A stretch of DNA of 64,000 nucleotides from an uncultured Gammaproteobacteria bacterium (GTDB lineage Bacteria; Pseudomonadota; Gammaproteobacteria; Pseudomonadales; Pseudohongiellaceae): assembly GCA_913060495.1 (NCBI GenBank), contig CAJXRP010000003.1:124001-188000 (forward strand). The letters are read 5' to 3'. The translations under genes were made by a program, and so were the position numbers. The notes below the pieces were generated by a model. That model was not told the origin of the DNA. It searched no databases and saw nothing but the letters and a program-made list of their open reading frames with translations. Below are positions 18,556 through 28,600 of the stretch, in pieces. Positions within the stretch are counted from its first letter, which is position 1. Every line of letters begins with the position of its first letter.

Positions 18556-19152
18556 ATGAAAAGCATCATGTCGAATAGAATCAGCGAATTGGTTGATAAA
18601 ATTGCTAAGCTTGAATACCAGTTACTATCCGAGCTTGAGAAGCAACAAGAAGAGTTTAAATATAAACTCGAAGGCACCAAAGTAAAATTCGACGAGGCTT
18701 CTCTCGAGGCCCATCGTATGCTGCGGGTATCGATACTGCCTTGGCTGCTGTCTTCTAAGTTACGTCATATCCTGTCCATCCCTTTTATTTATGGAATGGT
18801 AATTCCTATTTTATTCATGGATATAACAATTACCTGTTATCAACATATCTGTTTTAGATTATTCAACATAGCTAGGGTAAAAAGATCGAAGTATATTGTC
18901 ATGGATAGACATCAGCTCTCGTATCTCAATGCAATAGAGAAATTTAACTGTCTGTATTGTGGCTATGGCAACGGAGTCATGAGTTATTCTCGCGAGGTCA
19001 TTGCTCGCACGGAGCAGTATTGGTGTCCTATCAAACATGCGCGAAAGGTGGTGGGTACACACAGGAGATATCGAAACTTCATCCCCTATGGCGATGGTGA
19101 TAACTACAGATCTCAACTGATTGAGTTGAGAGACGAGTTGAGAGAGGATTGA
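18556..19152 (+). CDS. Hypothetical protein: N-terminal coiled coil, TM segment, Cys-containing C-terminal motif
   Basis: KLEYQLLSELEKQQEEFKYKLE coiled coil; FNCLYCGYGNGVMSYSREVIARTEQYWCPIKHARK motif; likely starts at internal ATG MSNRISELV. Confidence 0.75.
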   Translation: MKSIMSNRISELVDKIAKLEYQLLSELEKQQEEFKYKLEGTKVKFDEASLEAHRMLRVSILPWLLSSKLRHILSIPFIYGMVIPILFMDITITCYQHICFRLFNIARVKRSKYIVMDRHQLSYLNAIEKFNCLYCGYGNGVMSYSREVIARTEQYWCPIKHARKVVGTHRRYRNFIPYGDGDNYRSQLIELRDELRED

Positions 19153-19209
19153 AGAAAAGAATGGCTAGAAGCAATTAAATTCTCTCCGCACACCGAGCGA
19201 AAATTCTCT

Positions 19210-20253
19210 TTAGGGAAAGCTATTTCGTGTTCGATTGGCGAAGGCGACTAAGGACAGCATTACGGGAACTTCCACCAAGACGCCAACGACAGTGGCCAAT
19301 GCCGCTCCTGAATTGAGGCCGAATAGGCTTATCGCTACTGCTACTGCCAGTTCGAAGAAATTTGATGTCCCAATCAATGCCGCTGGAGCGGCTGTGCTGT
19401 GAGGGACGCGCCAAAAATATCCCCAACCATAGGCGATAGCGAATATCCCGTAACTCTGAATCAGAAGAGGGATTGCTATGAGCGCAATTACCAAGGGTTT
19501 GTCGAGAATGGTTTGTGCTTGAAAACCAAAAAGAAGAACTACTGTCGCGAGCAGTCCCATGACGGAGAAAGGTTTTATTCTTCCTGTGAAGCGAGTAATA
19601 CGCTCATGACTCCCCGAATCATCTAGAATTTTTCGGGTTAGATAGCCTGCGCCTAAGGGAATGACTACGTAGAGAGCTACAGAGAGAATCAGCGTCTCCC
19701 AGGGTACGATTATATCGGTCACCCCAAGTAACAATGCGGTGATTGGTGCGAAGGCAAACACCATGATGATGTCATTAATTGAGACTTGAACCAGAGTGTA
19801 GTTAGCATCGCCACGTACGAGCTGGCTCCAGACAAACACCATCGCAGTGCAGGGAGCAACGCCCAAAAGAATCATGCCGGCTATATATTCTTTTGCCGTT
19901 TGTGGATCGACCAAACCTGCAAATAGGTATTCGAAGAACAGAATGGCTAGTGCTGCCATCGTAAATGGTTTGATTAGCCAGTTTACGATGAGCGTAATAC
20001 ATAGGCCTTTCGGTTTCTTGCCAACATCTTTTAGGGAAGCGAAATCTACGTTCACCATCATCGGGTAGATCATCACCCAAATGAGAATGGCAACTACCAA
20101 GTTAACACTGGCATATTCGACAGATGCAATGGTTTGAAAGACGCCAGGGAATAGTGCCCCCATGCCTACGCCCGCGCCGATACACAGAGCCACCCAGAGC
20201 GATAAGAATCTCTCGAAGAGGCCCATGATAGAGGAGTTGGTATCGGTACTCAT
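19210..20253 (-). CDS. arsB: Arsenite efflux transporter, ACR3 family
   Basis: 10-TM protein; [18 protein letters not shown]-type segment, [34 protein letters not shown]. Confidence 0.85.
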   Translation of the reverse strand: MSTDTNSSIMGLFERFLSLWVALCIGAGVGMGALFPGVFQTIASVEYASVNLVVAILIWVMIYPMMVNVDFASLKDVGKKPKGLCITLIVNWLIKPFTMAALAILFFEYLFAGLVDPQTAKEYIAGMILLGVAPCTAMVFVWSQLVRGDANYTLVQVSINDIIMVFAFAPITALLLGVTDIIVPWETLILSVALYVVIPLGAGYLTRKILDDSGSHERITRFTGRIKPFSVMGLLATVVLLFGFQAQTILDKPLVIALIAIPLLIQSYGIFAIAYGWGYFWRVPHSTAAPAALIGTSNFFELAVAVAISLFGLNSGAALATVVGVLVEVPVMLSLVAFANRTRNSFP

Positions 20254-20537
20254 GCTAGCTTTTTCTCCACTGGACTACTAAATCTGTCACATGTATCTTC
20301 AAAGGTAGAGTCTGTTTGTCTCTCATCACCATTTGTCCTAGCTGCAGCTGTCTGGGGAATTCTGGTCACTGTATGTTCTCTGAGCTTATGACTCTATATA
20401 TAATTATAAAGGAAAATGGTTAATGTTGGGTGTTCCATACAGCGTCATTAGCCGATTGGCCGAGATCAAGGAGTGCTTGCGTAGTTACGCGGCTAAGTCT
20501 GTGAATATAAATTCGTCTAACTGCCAGTTACTGCCTT

Positions 20538-21773
20538 ATGACTAATTCTCCAACCCTGCGCAGAAGTTTAAACCTTCCTCTGGTTATCTTGTATGGCCTA
20601 GGTAATATCCTAGGCGCCGGAATTTATGTGCTTATTGGGAAGGTAGCTGGTGCGGCTGGCTACTTGGCCCCGTTTTCGTTTTTGGTGGCGTCTTTGATTG
20701 CAGGTATTACCGCTTTTTCGTTTTGTGAATTATCTTCGCGTTTTCCAGTAAGCGCTGGTGAGGCTGTCTATATAAGAGAAGGCTTTAAGATACCTCAGTT
20801 GTCTCTAGTCGTTGGCCTTCTGATAATTCTTACTGGGGTAGTCTCTGCCGCGACTATGACGAAGGGGTTTGTTGGTTATCTAAATGTGTTTGTGGAATTG
20901 CCTCCAGAGCTGGTCATCATTGGCTTGCTTGTGCTGCTCGGAACGATCGCTGTTTGGGGAATAGCTGAATCCGTTACTATCGCAGCCGCCTTCACTGTTC
21001 TTGAGATTTTTGGACTGCTGTTGGTTCTGTTCGTAACATTGCCAGCACTTGAGCAACTGCCTGCAAGGAGTAGTGAGTTTGTACCAACGATGGATCTTAC
21101 TGTGTGGGCGGGTGTGTTTGGCGGGGCATTTCTCGCCTTTTATGCCTACGTAGGGTTTGAAGACATGGTCAACCTTGCAGAGGAAGTAAAGAATTCAAGA
21201 AGGAACCTACCTATTGCAATACTGCTGGCTTTGGCAATTGCCACAACTATCTATGTCTTGGTCGCTCTATGTTCGGTGTTGGTTCTAACGCCTGAGCAGC
21301 TGCAGCTATCTGATTCACCCTTATCGGATATCTATCGAGCCGCTACCAATCAGAACCCTTGGTTTATCTCGATAGTTAGCTTGTTTGCAGTAATCAATGG
21401 CGCCCTGATTCAGATAATCATGGGTTCTAGAGTTGCTTACGGTTTGGCGAAACAGGGCCTGATTTCTGAGGCGCTAGCGAAAGTTAATCCGCGTACACAA
21501 ACGCCTATTTTCGCTACTGGAGTGATAACAGGGCTGATTATTATTGCGGCTATGTGGCTGCCAATAGAGACGCTGGCACGAACCACATCCTATTTATTGT
21601 TGGTTCTGTTTTGTATGGTGAATTTTGCACTCGTAAGAATAAAGCAGCGAGATACTGAAAAGCTAACAACCTTTACTGTGCCAGTGTACGTTCCTTATGC
21701 TGGCTTCATCAGCTGCGCCCTTTTTCTGGCCATACAAACGTGGTCCGTAGTATCGAAAATGATTGGAGTCTAG
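20538..21773 (+). CDS. APC family amino acid permease
   Basis: LVILYGLGNILGAGIYVLIGKVAGAAG and AFYAYVGFEDMVNLAEEVKNSRRNLPIAI. Confidence 0.9.
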   Translation: MTNSPTLRRSLNLPLVILYGLGNILGAGIYVLIGKVAGAAGYLAPFSFLVASLIAGITAFSFCELSSRFPVSAGEAVYIREGFKIPQLSLVVGLLIILTGVVSAATMTKGFVGYLNVFVELPPELVIIGLLVLLGTIAVWGIAESVTIAAAFTVLEIFGLLLVLFVTLPALEQLPARSSEFVPTMDLTVWAGVFGGAFLAFYAYVGFEDMVNLAEEVKNSRRNLPIAILLALAIATTIYVLVALCSVLVLTPEQLQLSDSPLSDIYRAATNQNPWFISIVSLFAVINGALIQIIMGSRVAYGLAKQGLISEALAKVNPRTQTPIFATGVITGLIIIAAMWLPIETLARTTSYLLLVLFCMVNFALVRIKQRDTEKLTTFTVPVYVPYAGFISCALFLAIQTWSVVSKMIGV

Positions 21774-21774
21774 C

Positions 21775-21788
21775 TTGATGTAGATCAC
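21775..21788. promoter_or_regulatory. FNR/ANR-like box upstream of universal stress protein gene
   Basis: TTGATgtagATCAC, 9 of 10 half-site matches to TTGAT-N4-ATCAA, about 100 bp upstream of the ATG at 21887. Confidence 0.6.
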
Positions 21789-21886
21789 CATCGATCTAGC
21801 TAAATGATCACAACATGAGGTATAAGATGCGTCTTTGAATAAGGCGCGAACTGTTCTATTAAGCAACCGTTATATGGAGGTAGGCT

Positions 21887-22792
21887 ATGAATAACATTCA
21901 GCGAATACTAGTAGTAATAGATAGTGAAAATGATAATGAGCGCGCGGGGGGCGAGTTGCCGATCGAGCTGCAGAAAGCGATGCGATTAATCAGCGATAAA
22001 TCCTCCACCGAGCTTCATCTGTTCAGCGTTGCCTATCAGAAGCATCTTCATCATGACTCCCTCAGCTGGGACTTTGATCAGGGAGAGAAGCGCCAGGAAT
22101 ATTGTGATCTATTGGCAAAGAATCTGCAGAGCCTCGCGACGAAGTTAAAGTCCGAAGGTTATCAGGTATCAAGTGATTCGGTTTGGGCTTATCCACGTTA
22201 CGAGGCAATTATCGCTAAGGCGGAAGAGATCGCGGCAGACTTGATAGTTCAACACACTCGTAGCTATGGCAAACTGGAATTTCATCACCTGACTAACGAT
22301 AGCTGGCAGATGGTTCGTCATTGCCCGCTACCCTTGTTACTTGTTAAGAATGATCCTTGGAATGATAAGCCCGCCTTACTGGCTGCGGTAGATCCCATGC
22401 ATAGCCATCACAAGCCTTTGGCTTTGGACAATCGTATTCTAGACGCGGCAGTGACGCTTCAGGCAAGACTCTCGGGCAAGCTGCATGTGGTTCACGGCTA
22501 TGCCGAGGCGGCTAGGCCGTTTGCTCCGGCTGGAGTCATAGAGGCTGAGCACCGCAAGGTGTTGGATGAACTGCTCTCAGCGTATGCTATCGAGCCCGAA
22601 CAGCTTCTTTTTCTAGACGAAACTCCGGTCTCGGCCCTGCAGCAGGAAACCTACAAGCTGAAGACAGACATACTAATAATGGGCGCTATCTCTCGCTCAC
22701 GCTTGTCCGAGATGTTGGTCGGCAGTACGGCTGAGAAGGTTCTAGACTTCTTAGGGACAGACGTCTTGATAATCAAGCCGCGCCAGCCTTAA
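21887..22792 (+). CDS. Universal stress protein, tandem Usp domains (UspE-like)
   Basis: 301 aa; ILVVIDSENDNERAGGE..., second domain ending LIMGAISRSRLSEMLVGSTAEKVLDFLGTDVLIIKP. Confidence 0.88.
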   Translation: MNNIQRILVVIDSENDNERAGGELPIELQKAMRLISDKSSTELHLFSVAYQKHLHHDSLSWDFDQGEKRQEYCDLLAKNLQSLATKLKSEGYQVSSDSVWAYPRYEAIIAKAEEIAADLIVQHTRSYGKLEFHHLTNDSWQMVRHCPLPLLLVKNDPWNDKPALLAAVDPMHSHHKPLALDNRILDAAVTLQARLSGKLHVVHGYAEAARPFAPAGVIEAEHRKVLDELLSAYAIEPEQLLFLDETPVSALQQETYKLKTDILIMGAISRSRLSEMLVGSTAEKVLDFLGTDVLIIKPRQP

Positions 22793-22991
22793 GGCGGCAT
22801 TCTCGATATTGATTGGCGAATGGAAGATGTTGCAGCACGGTGGTATGAATATTGAAGCTGTATTCACTGCCGTATCTAAATTGGCGCAACATTTTTTTAG
22901 CAGAAAAAATTCTTAAGTGAGCTTCTGATAAAAAAAGTGCTCAGAGCAAAATTACAATTGTGTGATTTCGCTCTGGCTCTATTGCTGCTAC

Positions 22992-23132
22992 TCACTCTTT
23001 GACAGGGGTTGGTTTTTTAGTTTGAGAAGGCTCTTTACTAACGACAAGAAATTCACGAACCGATTGATATAAGCCTACAATCATTAGACTAAAAACTAGC
23101 ATGGCGATATAGAACAGCGTCATAGGACTCAT
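22992..23132 (-). CDS. 46-aa single-TM hypothetical protein
   Basis: MSPMTLFYIAMLVFSLMIVGLYQSVREFLVVSKEPSQTKKPTPVKE; GGGAGG SD; ATG overlaps upstream stop (TAATG). Confidence 0.6.
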   Translation of the reverse strand: MSPMTLFYIAMLVFSLMIVGLYQSVREFLVVSKEPSQTKKPTPVKE

Positions 23133-23308
23133 TATTTCGATCCTCCCATAGCCATAAGTTTGAAATAAATACCGAAACATAGTATCGAAGGTACCCATAC
23201 CGCGGTGAAGAGTCCTTCTTCATGCTGCCCTGAGAACCAAAGAAAGCCAGAAGTGGCAAACGATATTGCCACGGCCATTAGTATAAAAAAGTCCGATTGT
23301 TTGAACAT
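23132..23308 (-). CDS. 58-aa small membrane protein
   Basis: MFKQSDFFILMAVAISFATSGFLWFSGQHEEGLFTAVWVPSILCFGIYFKLMAMGGSK; GGAAGGA SD. Confidence 0.65.
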   Translation of the reverse strand: MFKQSDFFILMAVAISFATSGFLWFSGQHEEGLFTAVWVPSILCFGIYFKLMAMGGSK

Positions 23309-23321
23309 GTTCCTTCCTCGA

Positions 23322-23546
23322 TTATTCTTCAAAATATCCAATAGCGGCAAGCAAACAGCCCACAACAGCAATGCCAGCGAGAGTTCTCACTCCGCTATGA
23401 CCTAAAATTGCGAATGATTCCAGTTCAAAAATACTGAGAAATACACTGGCCACAAAAAAGATAGAGAGAATTAATAATCCAATGCCAGAAGATACACAGA
23501 CCTTCTTTGCTGGACTTAGATTCTCAGTGTGAAAAAATTTAATCAT
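23322..23546 (-). CDS. 74-aa two-TM hypothetical protein
   Basis: MIKFFHTENLSPAKKVCVSSGIGLLILSIFFVASVFLSIFELESFAILGHSGVRTLAGIAVVGCLLAAIGYFEE; first of three same-strand tiny genes. Confidence 0.65.
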   Translation of the reverse strand: MIKFFHTENLSPAKKVCVSSGIGLLILSIFFVASVFLSIFELESFAILGHSGVRTLAGIAVVGCLLAAIGYFEE

Positions 23547-23744
23547 TTTTTGTTTTCTCGCATAACATAAACTATAACGACCGTTTTGATGTTCTGGATC
23601 TATCCCGTGGGAAATAGGAGATGGCTAAGATGGAATGAAATCTCAATAGGCTGGAATGGTGCAGCCGATCAAATTCCTAAGGATGAGGAAAGCCCTAGGG
23701 CGGTGTTGTACGTATTGCGAACCAACAAAGCATTAGTAAATGTC

Positions 23745-24836
23745 TCAATTTAGCAGCTTGGCTATTTCTTCTTCGATAGAGCCCTTATCCAACAACTCCT
23801 CATAGAGTTCATGTGGGATGTTGTTGCACGCGAGACCCAAAGTGGCCCCCAGCACAATTCCACGGTGTACATTGTCACCACCGAGGTTGGCATTCGCGAA
23901 CAGACCGGCTTCTGGTCTCTCGGCATATTTGTAAGCCAGATATAGCACGCTGGGCCAAGAATCACTTATATAGCATGCCGAAGAGAATAGTCTGCCTACA
24001 ACGTCATTGTCCGAATATACCTTGTTGAGTAATTCGGGCATCGCCATTCCGATGCTACGCTTAGCCCAGGCGCCTATAATTTCTTGAGCAGAGTTTTCCT
24101 CGGTTCTAAATAGCAGTGCATCTAATAGCCCGACATAATCGCCGCAGACTTTTGCCAAGTAATCGTCGGGGTGAGTTAGTTGCAGATGTTTTCGACAGAT
24201 AGTTTGAACGGCTTCAAGCGGGGTTCCCCGCAGACGTTCAGAAATTGCTATTGGAGCGATTGTTACTAAGCCACCGATGGATGCCGTATCGTGTGTTACC
24301 GCGCCACATTTATTGCGCGGCTTGCCAGCAGATAGATTCGCGAAAAATCCTCGATGGTAAGACTCTGCGTATGTGTCTGGGTGCAGCGCAGGGTCGGCAG
24401 TCATCAATTCTATGTAGGCATCGAGGAATAAGTCTTCATCATAGTGCCCGCCATTGACGGCGAGTGTTCGCATAGTGGCTCTGGCGCAATGTGCATTAAG
24501 CGTGTTCTGGCCAGCAGCCATTCCCTGATGATAGTGTTGATTTGGCTGATTCCAATACTGTCGCTTACCCTTGAGAATCACATCGCCCACAATTTCGGCC
24601 TGAGGTTTCTTTGTGTTACGTCTGTTGCGCCCGCCTTGTTTGGTGGAATGAAGCGACATAATCGAAGAAGGGTGATGCGCAGGGGCTGCCTCCAGTTTTG
24701 TTATGCCGCCGCGGAACTGCTTAAGTATATCCATCGGGTTGTAATACCAATGAACAGGCATGGCTAAAGAATCTCCTACAAACATGGATTGCAGTGAAGC
24801 AGTTGCGCGCTGCTGAGACGTGGACAGCTTATTCAT
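23745..24836 (-). CDS. ADP-ribosylglycohydrolase family protein
   Basis: SMFVGDSLAMPVHWYYN..., DTASIGGLVTIAPIA, ANLGGDNVHRGIVLGATLGLACNNIP. Confidence 0.82.
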   Translation of the reverse strand: MNKLSTSQQRATASLQSMFVGDSLAMPVHWYYNPMDILKQFRGGITKLEAAPAHHPSSIMSLHSTKQGGRNRRNTKKPQAEIVGDVILKGKRQYWNQPNQHYHQGMAAGQNTLNAHCARATMRTLAVNGGHYDEDLFLDAYIELMTADPALHPDTYAESYHRGFFANLSAGKPRNKCGAVTHDTASIGGLVTIAPIAISERLRGTPLEAVQTICRKHLQLTHPDDYLAKVCGDYVGLLDALLFRTEENSAQEIIGAWAKRSIGMAMPELLNKVYSDNDVVGRLFSSACYISDSWPSVLYLAYKYAERPEAGLFANANLGGDNVHRGIVLGATLGLACNNIPHELYEELLDKGSIEEEIAKLLN

Positions 24837-24981
24837 ACTCTTCCCTAAATCATTCGTGCCGATTGTTTAGCTAATTGAGTGACAATACTTATACGCCCCA
24901 CAAACAATTCTGGATTGCCATAGCTGAATCTTTGGCATGCTGTTAGGGTTGAACTCTTTATATTGGTAGAGCAGTCGAATC

Positions 24982-26355
24982 ATGACGGTATCGAAACTCA
25001 ACACGGCACAGTTGCAGGGGAATCTGCGTCGCTTCATTATTTTCCGGCTGTTCTACTCAGCTCGTTTTTACTACCCAGTGTTTACCGTATTGTTCTTGGA
25101 TTATGGGCTGACACTAGAACAGTTCGCTATCCTCAACATGGTATGGGCTCTGACTATTGTGTTAGCGGAGGTGCCTTCCGGTGCTCTGGCGGATATTGTC
25201 GGGCGCAAACGTTTGGTGGTTTTTGCGGCGATCATGATGGTGGTCGAGATGGCGCTGATAGTATTTGCGCCGATTGGTGCTTCCCCTTTCCTTTTCATGC
25301 TGTTTCTCGTGAATAGAATTTGTTCTGGATTGTCCGAAGCGGCGGCTAGTGGGGCAGATGAGGCGTTGGCCTATGACTCGCTGAAGGCTCTGGGGCGCGA
25401 AGACGATTGGTCGCGAATTCTGCAGCGCACAACACAAGTTGTTTCCATCGGTTTTTTCATGACAATGATTCTGGGTGCGTTTGCCTATGATCCAAACATG
25501 GTGAATGGCTTGCTTGCAGCGATAAATCCACAGTGGCAGTTATCCAATAATCTAGTCATTCGTTTGCCGGTAATTTTGACGCTGATCACCTCGTTCATCG
25601 TGCTAGGCACGGCGCTAGGGTTTCATGATATTGATCTAGAGGAGGATGAATCCCCGGATGCGCATCGGCTCACCGGCAAGTCTTTACTAGATCCTTTTCG
25701 AAAAATTGTAGTAGCCGGAAAATGGACAATCAATCATCGATTTGTGTTGTTCGTCATCTTGGCGGCACTCGCCCTGGATAGTGTTGGAAGGCAATTTGCT
25801 GTGTTGGCCAGTGAATACTATCGAGTAATTGATATACCCGTGAGTTGGTTCGGATTCATAGGTGCAGGCATGTCTCTAGTGGGAATGGTGAATGCCATCC
25901 TCTCTCGCTATCTAGTGACAAATCACTCGCCACTATTCAATTTTTTGACACTTGCCTTCCTGTTAATGACAGGCCTGATCGGCCTGGGTTTCGCTATTCC
26001 CTATTACGGTGTGATTTTCGCCGTGGGTGCGTTCGCGATGATGGGGATGGTGCAATTTCAGTCTAGTTACTACATCAATAAGGAAGTTGATTCTGTGCAT
26101 AGAGCAACGGTGCTCAGCTTTAAGGGTCTTGCCCTTAATCTAGGGCTGGGATTCGCAAGCCTGTTATATACGGCTTACGTGGCGCTGCTGCGAACGCAGC
26201 AGGAAGGACTCTTACCCGAGGAGGCGCTGCGTGATGCCATATTCTTGGATGCGCTCAGGGGTTTTCCTATCTACTTTTGCGTACTCTTCGTAACAGTTTT
26301 GTTGCTGGGTAGGGCATTAATAAGACCCCTAAGTGCAGTTCTCTCCAAGCGATAG
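24982..26355 (+). CDS. MFS transporter
   Basis: 457 aa, about 12 TM; ADIVGRKRLVVFAAI MFS motif A-like; immediately upstream of ovoA. Confidence 0.85.
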   Translation: MTVSKLNTAQLQGNLRRFIIFRLFYSARFYYPVFTVLFLDYGLTLEQFAILNMVWALTIVLAEVPSGALADIVGRKRLVVFAAIMMVVEMALIVFAPIGASPFLFMLFLVNRICSGLSEAAASGADEALAYDSLKALGREDDWSRILQRTTQVVSIGFFMTMILGAFAYDPNMVNGLLAAINPQWQLSNNLVIRLPVILTLITSFIVLGTALGFHDIDLEEDESPDAHRLTGKSLLDPFRKIVVAGKWTINHRFVLFVILAALALDSVGRQFAVLASEYYRVIDIPVSWFGFIGAGMSLVGMVNAILSRYLVTNHSPLFNFLTLAFLLMTGLIGLGFAIPYYGVIFAVGAFAMMGMVQFQSSYYINKEVDSVHRATVLSFKGLALNLGLGFASLLYTAYVALLRTQQEGLLPEEALRDAIFLDALRGFPIYFCVLFVTVLLLGRALIRPLSAVLSKR

Positions 26356-26446
26356 AAGCCTAGAAGGAAATAAAAAACAGCTTGGTTGGTCTGAGCTGCA
26401 AGATGTGTCGTAATACAGGGAATATTTTTAATAATAGGTGGAATAA

Positions 26447-28588
26447 TTGCAGTCCCTATCGAGTAAACAAGCAACAATCAATGATAACGAACCAGCACCC
26501 CGGTTCATTTCCCTCGAAGGCACCGATACTGAGGCCAAGCGGCAACAGCTGTTGGACTATTTTGTCGCTACCTGGGAGCAATATGAGGCGCTTTTCGCCC
26601 CGCTTAAGGATGAAGCCTTGTACGCGAGAGCCGAATCGTTGCGTCACCCATTGATCTTCTATTTCGGGCATACGGCCACTTTCTATGTAAATAAGATGAT
26701 TCTCGCGCAGTTTACTGATGCTCGCGTAGATCCTGAGCTGGAGTCCATGTTCGCCATAGGGGTCGATGAGATGTCTTGGGATGATTTAGATTCCTCTCAT
26801 TATGATTGGCCTACAAGAGAGGTTACTAAGGCATACCGTGACAAGGTTAAGGCGCGAATCTGCGCCTTCATCAAGTCTATGCGGATAACCCTGCCTATAA
26901 CCCAGCAGTGTCCAGCATGGTTGGTCTTGATGGGTATTGAGCACGAACGTATTCATCTGGAAACATCGTCTGTGATCATGCGGATGTTGCCGCTCGATCT
27001 TATCGACAGAGCACGAGCGGAATCTTGGCCGGTTTGCGATGAAGTGGGGCTTGCTTCAGCGGTTGAGTGGTTGCCGATCTCTGCGGCTACGGTAAAGCTG
27101 GGCAAAGTTGACAGTGATCGCAGCTATGGTTGGGATAACGAGTACGGCCACGATGAGCAGAACGTAGAGAAATTCAAAGTCGCGACGACATTGGTCTGCA
27201 ATCAGGAATACCTAGAATTTGTTCAAGCAGGGGGCTACAAAGAGCCTCGCTACTGGACGGCAGAAGGGAAGCAGTGGTTAAGCTACACCCAAGCACGGCA
27301 TCCAAGATTCTGGCGACCCTCACTGAACGGTAAATATGTTCAGCGAAATTTATTTTCAGAGATGTCCCTGCCGATGGATTGGCCCGCCGAGGTAAATTAT
27401 CTAGAGGCGAAGGCCTACTGCAATTGGATGCGGGAGCGCACTGGCGAGCCGGTAAGACTCCCCCTAGAGGCCGAATGGTCTTTGCTGCGCAGTTCAGAAC
27501 TGGGAGCGACTCCTGGTGAGGGGAATATTAATCTGGAACAATATGCCTCGTCTTGTCCGGTGACGGAAAACCGGCAAGGAAGGCTGTATGATGTCACTGG
27601 TAATGTTTGGCAGTGGACAGAATCACCCATCGATGGCTATCCAGGTTTTGCTGTTCATACTTGGTATGACGATTTTTCGACGCCTACTTTCGATGGTAAA
27701 CACAACTTGATCAAGGGAGGCTCCTGGATATCTACGGGAAACGAAACACTTGCTTCATCACGTTACGCATTTCGCCGACACTTTTATCAACACGCAGGAT
27801 TTAGAATGGTTATATCTGAGCAAGAGCCAGAAGAACAGCTACAAGATAACGTATACGAAACAGATGAATTGATCGCGCAGTATTGTGAGTTCCACTACGG
27901 CAGTGACTATTTTTCTGTTAAAAATTTCCCGGTCGCGTGCATACAGACACTTATGGCCCAGGTGCAAGCTAACAGCATTGCTACAGACAGGGCGCTAGAT
28001 CTAGGTTGTGCAGTAGGTCGATCCTCGTTCGAACTGGCGAAGAGTTTTCAGCATGTTGATGCTTTAGATTTCTCTGCGCGCTTCGTACAGCAGGGTGCAA
28101 AACTGCAGGCACATAATCGACTTCGCTATACGGTTCCAGTAGAGGGCGAAATAGTAGAGTATCGCGAAGTTCTGTTGGATAAGTTAGGCTATGCCGATGT
28201 GAAAGATCGAATCAATTTTTTGCAGGGCGATGCTTGTAATTTGAAGCCACAATTCACTAACTACAATGTAGTTTTTGCCGGCAATCTTATTGATCGGCTC
28301 TACGATCCAGCGATGTTTCTAAAAGACATACAGCAACGGATACTTTCGGGTGGATTGCTGGTGTTGACCTCGCCTTACACTTGGCTCGAAGAATATACCG
28401 ACAAAAATAATTGGTTAGGGGGCGTAAAAGTGAATGGTGAGAACTTCAGTACTTTGGACGCACTTAAACAAGAGCTCGCGGACAGCTTTGATTTCGAAGA
28501 AGCTGTAGATGTGCCATTTGTGATACGCGAGACAGCTCGCAAGTATCAGCACACCGTAGCTCAGATGACAATCTGGCGTAAGCACTAG
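26447..28588 (+). CDS. ovoA: 5-histidylcysteine sulfoxide synthase / 4-mercaptohistidine N1-methyltransferase (ovothiol biosynthesis)
   Basis: 713 aa; DinB-like + FGE-sulfatase-like + SAM methyltransferase layout; GIEHERIHLETSSVIMRMLP, DVTGNVWQWTESP, DLGCAVGRSSFELAKSF; TTG start with GGTGG upstream. Confidence 0.92.
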   Translation: MQSLSSKQATINDNEPAPRFISLEGTDTEAKRQQLLDYFVATWEQYEALFAPLKDEALYARAESLRHPLIFYFGHTATFYVNKMILAQFTDARVDPELESMFAIGVDEMSWDDLDSSHYDWPTREVTKAYRDKVKARICAFIKSMRITLPITQQCPAWLVLMGIEHERIHLETSSVIMRMLPLDLIDRARAESWPVCDEVGLASAVEWLPISAATVKLGKVDSDRSYGWDNEYGHDEQNVEKFKVATTLVCNQEYLEFVQAGGYKEPRYWTAEGKQWLSYTQARHPRFWRPSLNGKYVQRNLFSEMSLPMDWPAEVNYLEAKAYCNWMRERTGEPVRLPLEAEWSLLRSSELGATPGEGNINLEQYASSCPVTENRQGRLYDVTGNVWQWTESPIDGYPGFAVHTWYDDFSTPTFDGKHNLIKGGSWISTGNETLASSRYAFRRHFYQHAGFRMVISEQEPEEQLQDNVYETDELIAQYCEFHYGSDYFSVKNFPVACIQTLMAQVQANSIATDRALDLGCAVGRSSFELAKSFQHVDALDFSARFVQQGAKLQAHNRLRYTVPVEGEIVEYREVLLDKLGYADVKDRINFLQGDACNLKPQFTNYNVVFAGNLIDRLYDPAMFLKDIQQRILSGGLLVLTSPYTWLEEYTDKNNWLGGVKVNGENFSTLDALKQELADSFDFEEAVDVPFVIRETARKYQHTVAQMTIWRKH

Positions 28589-28600
28589 ACGGATTCAGCA

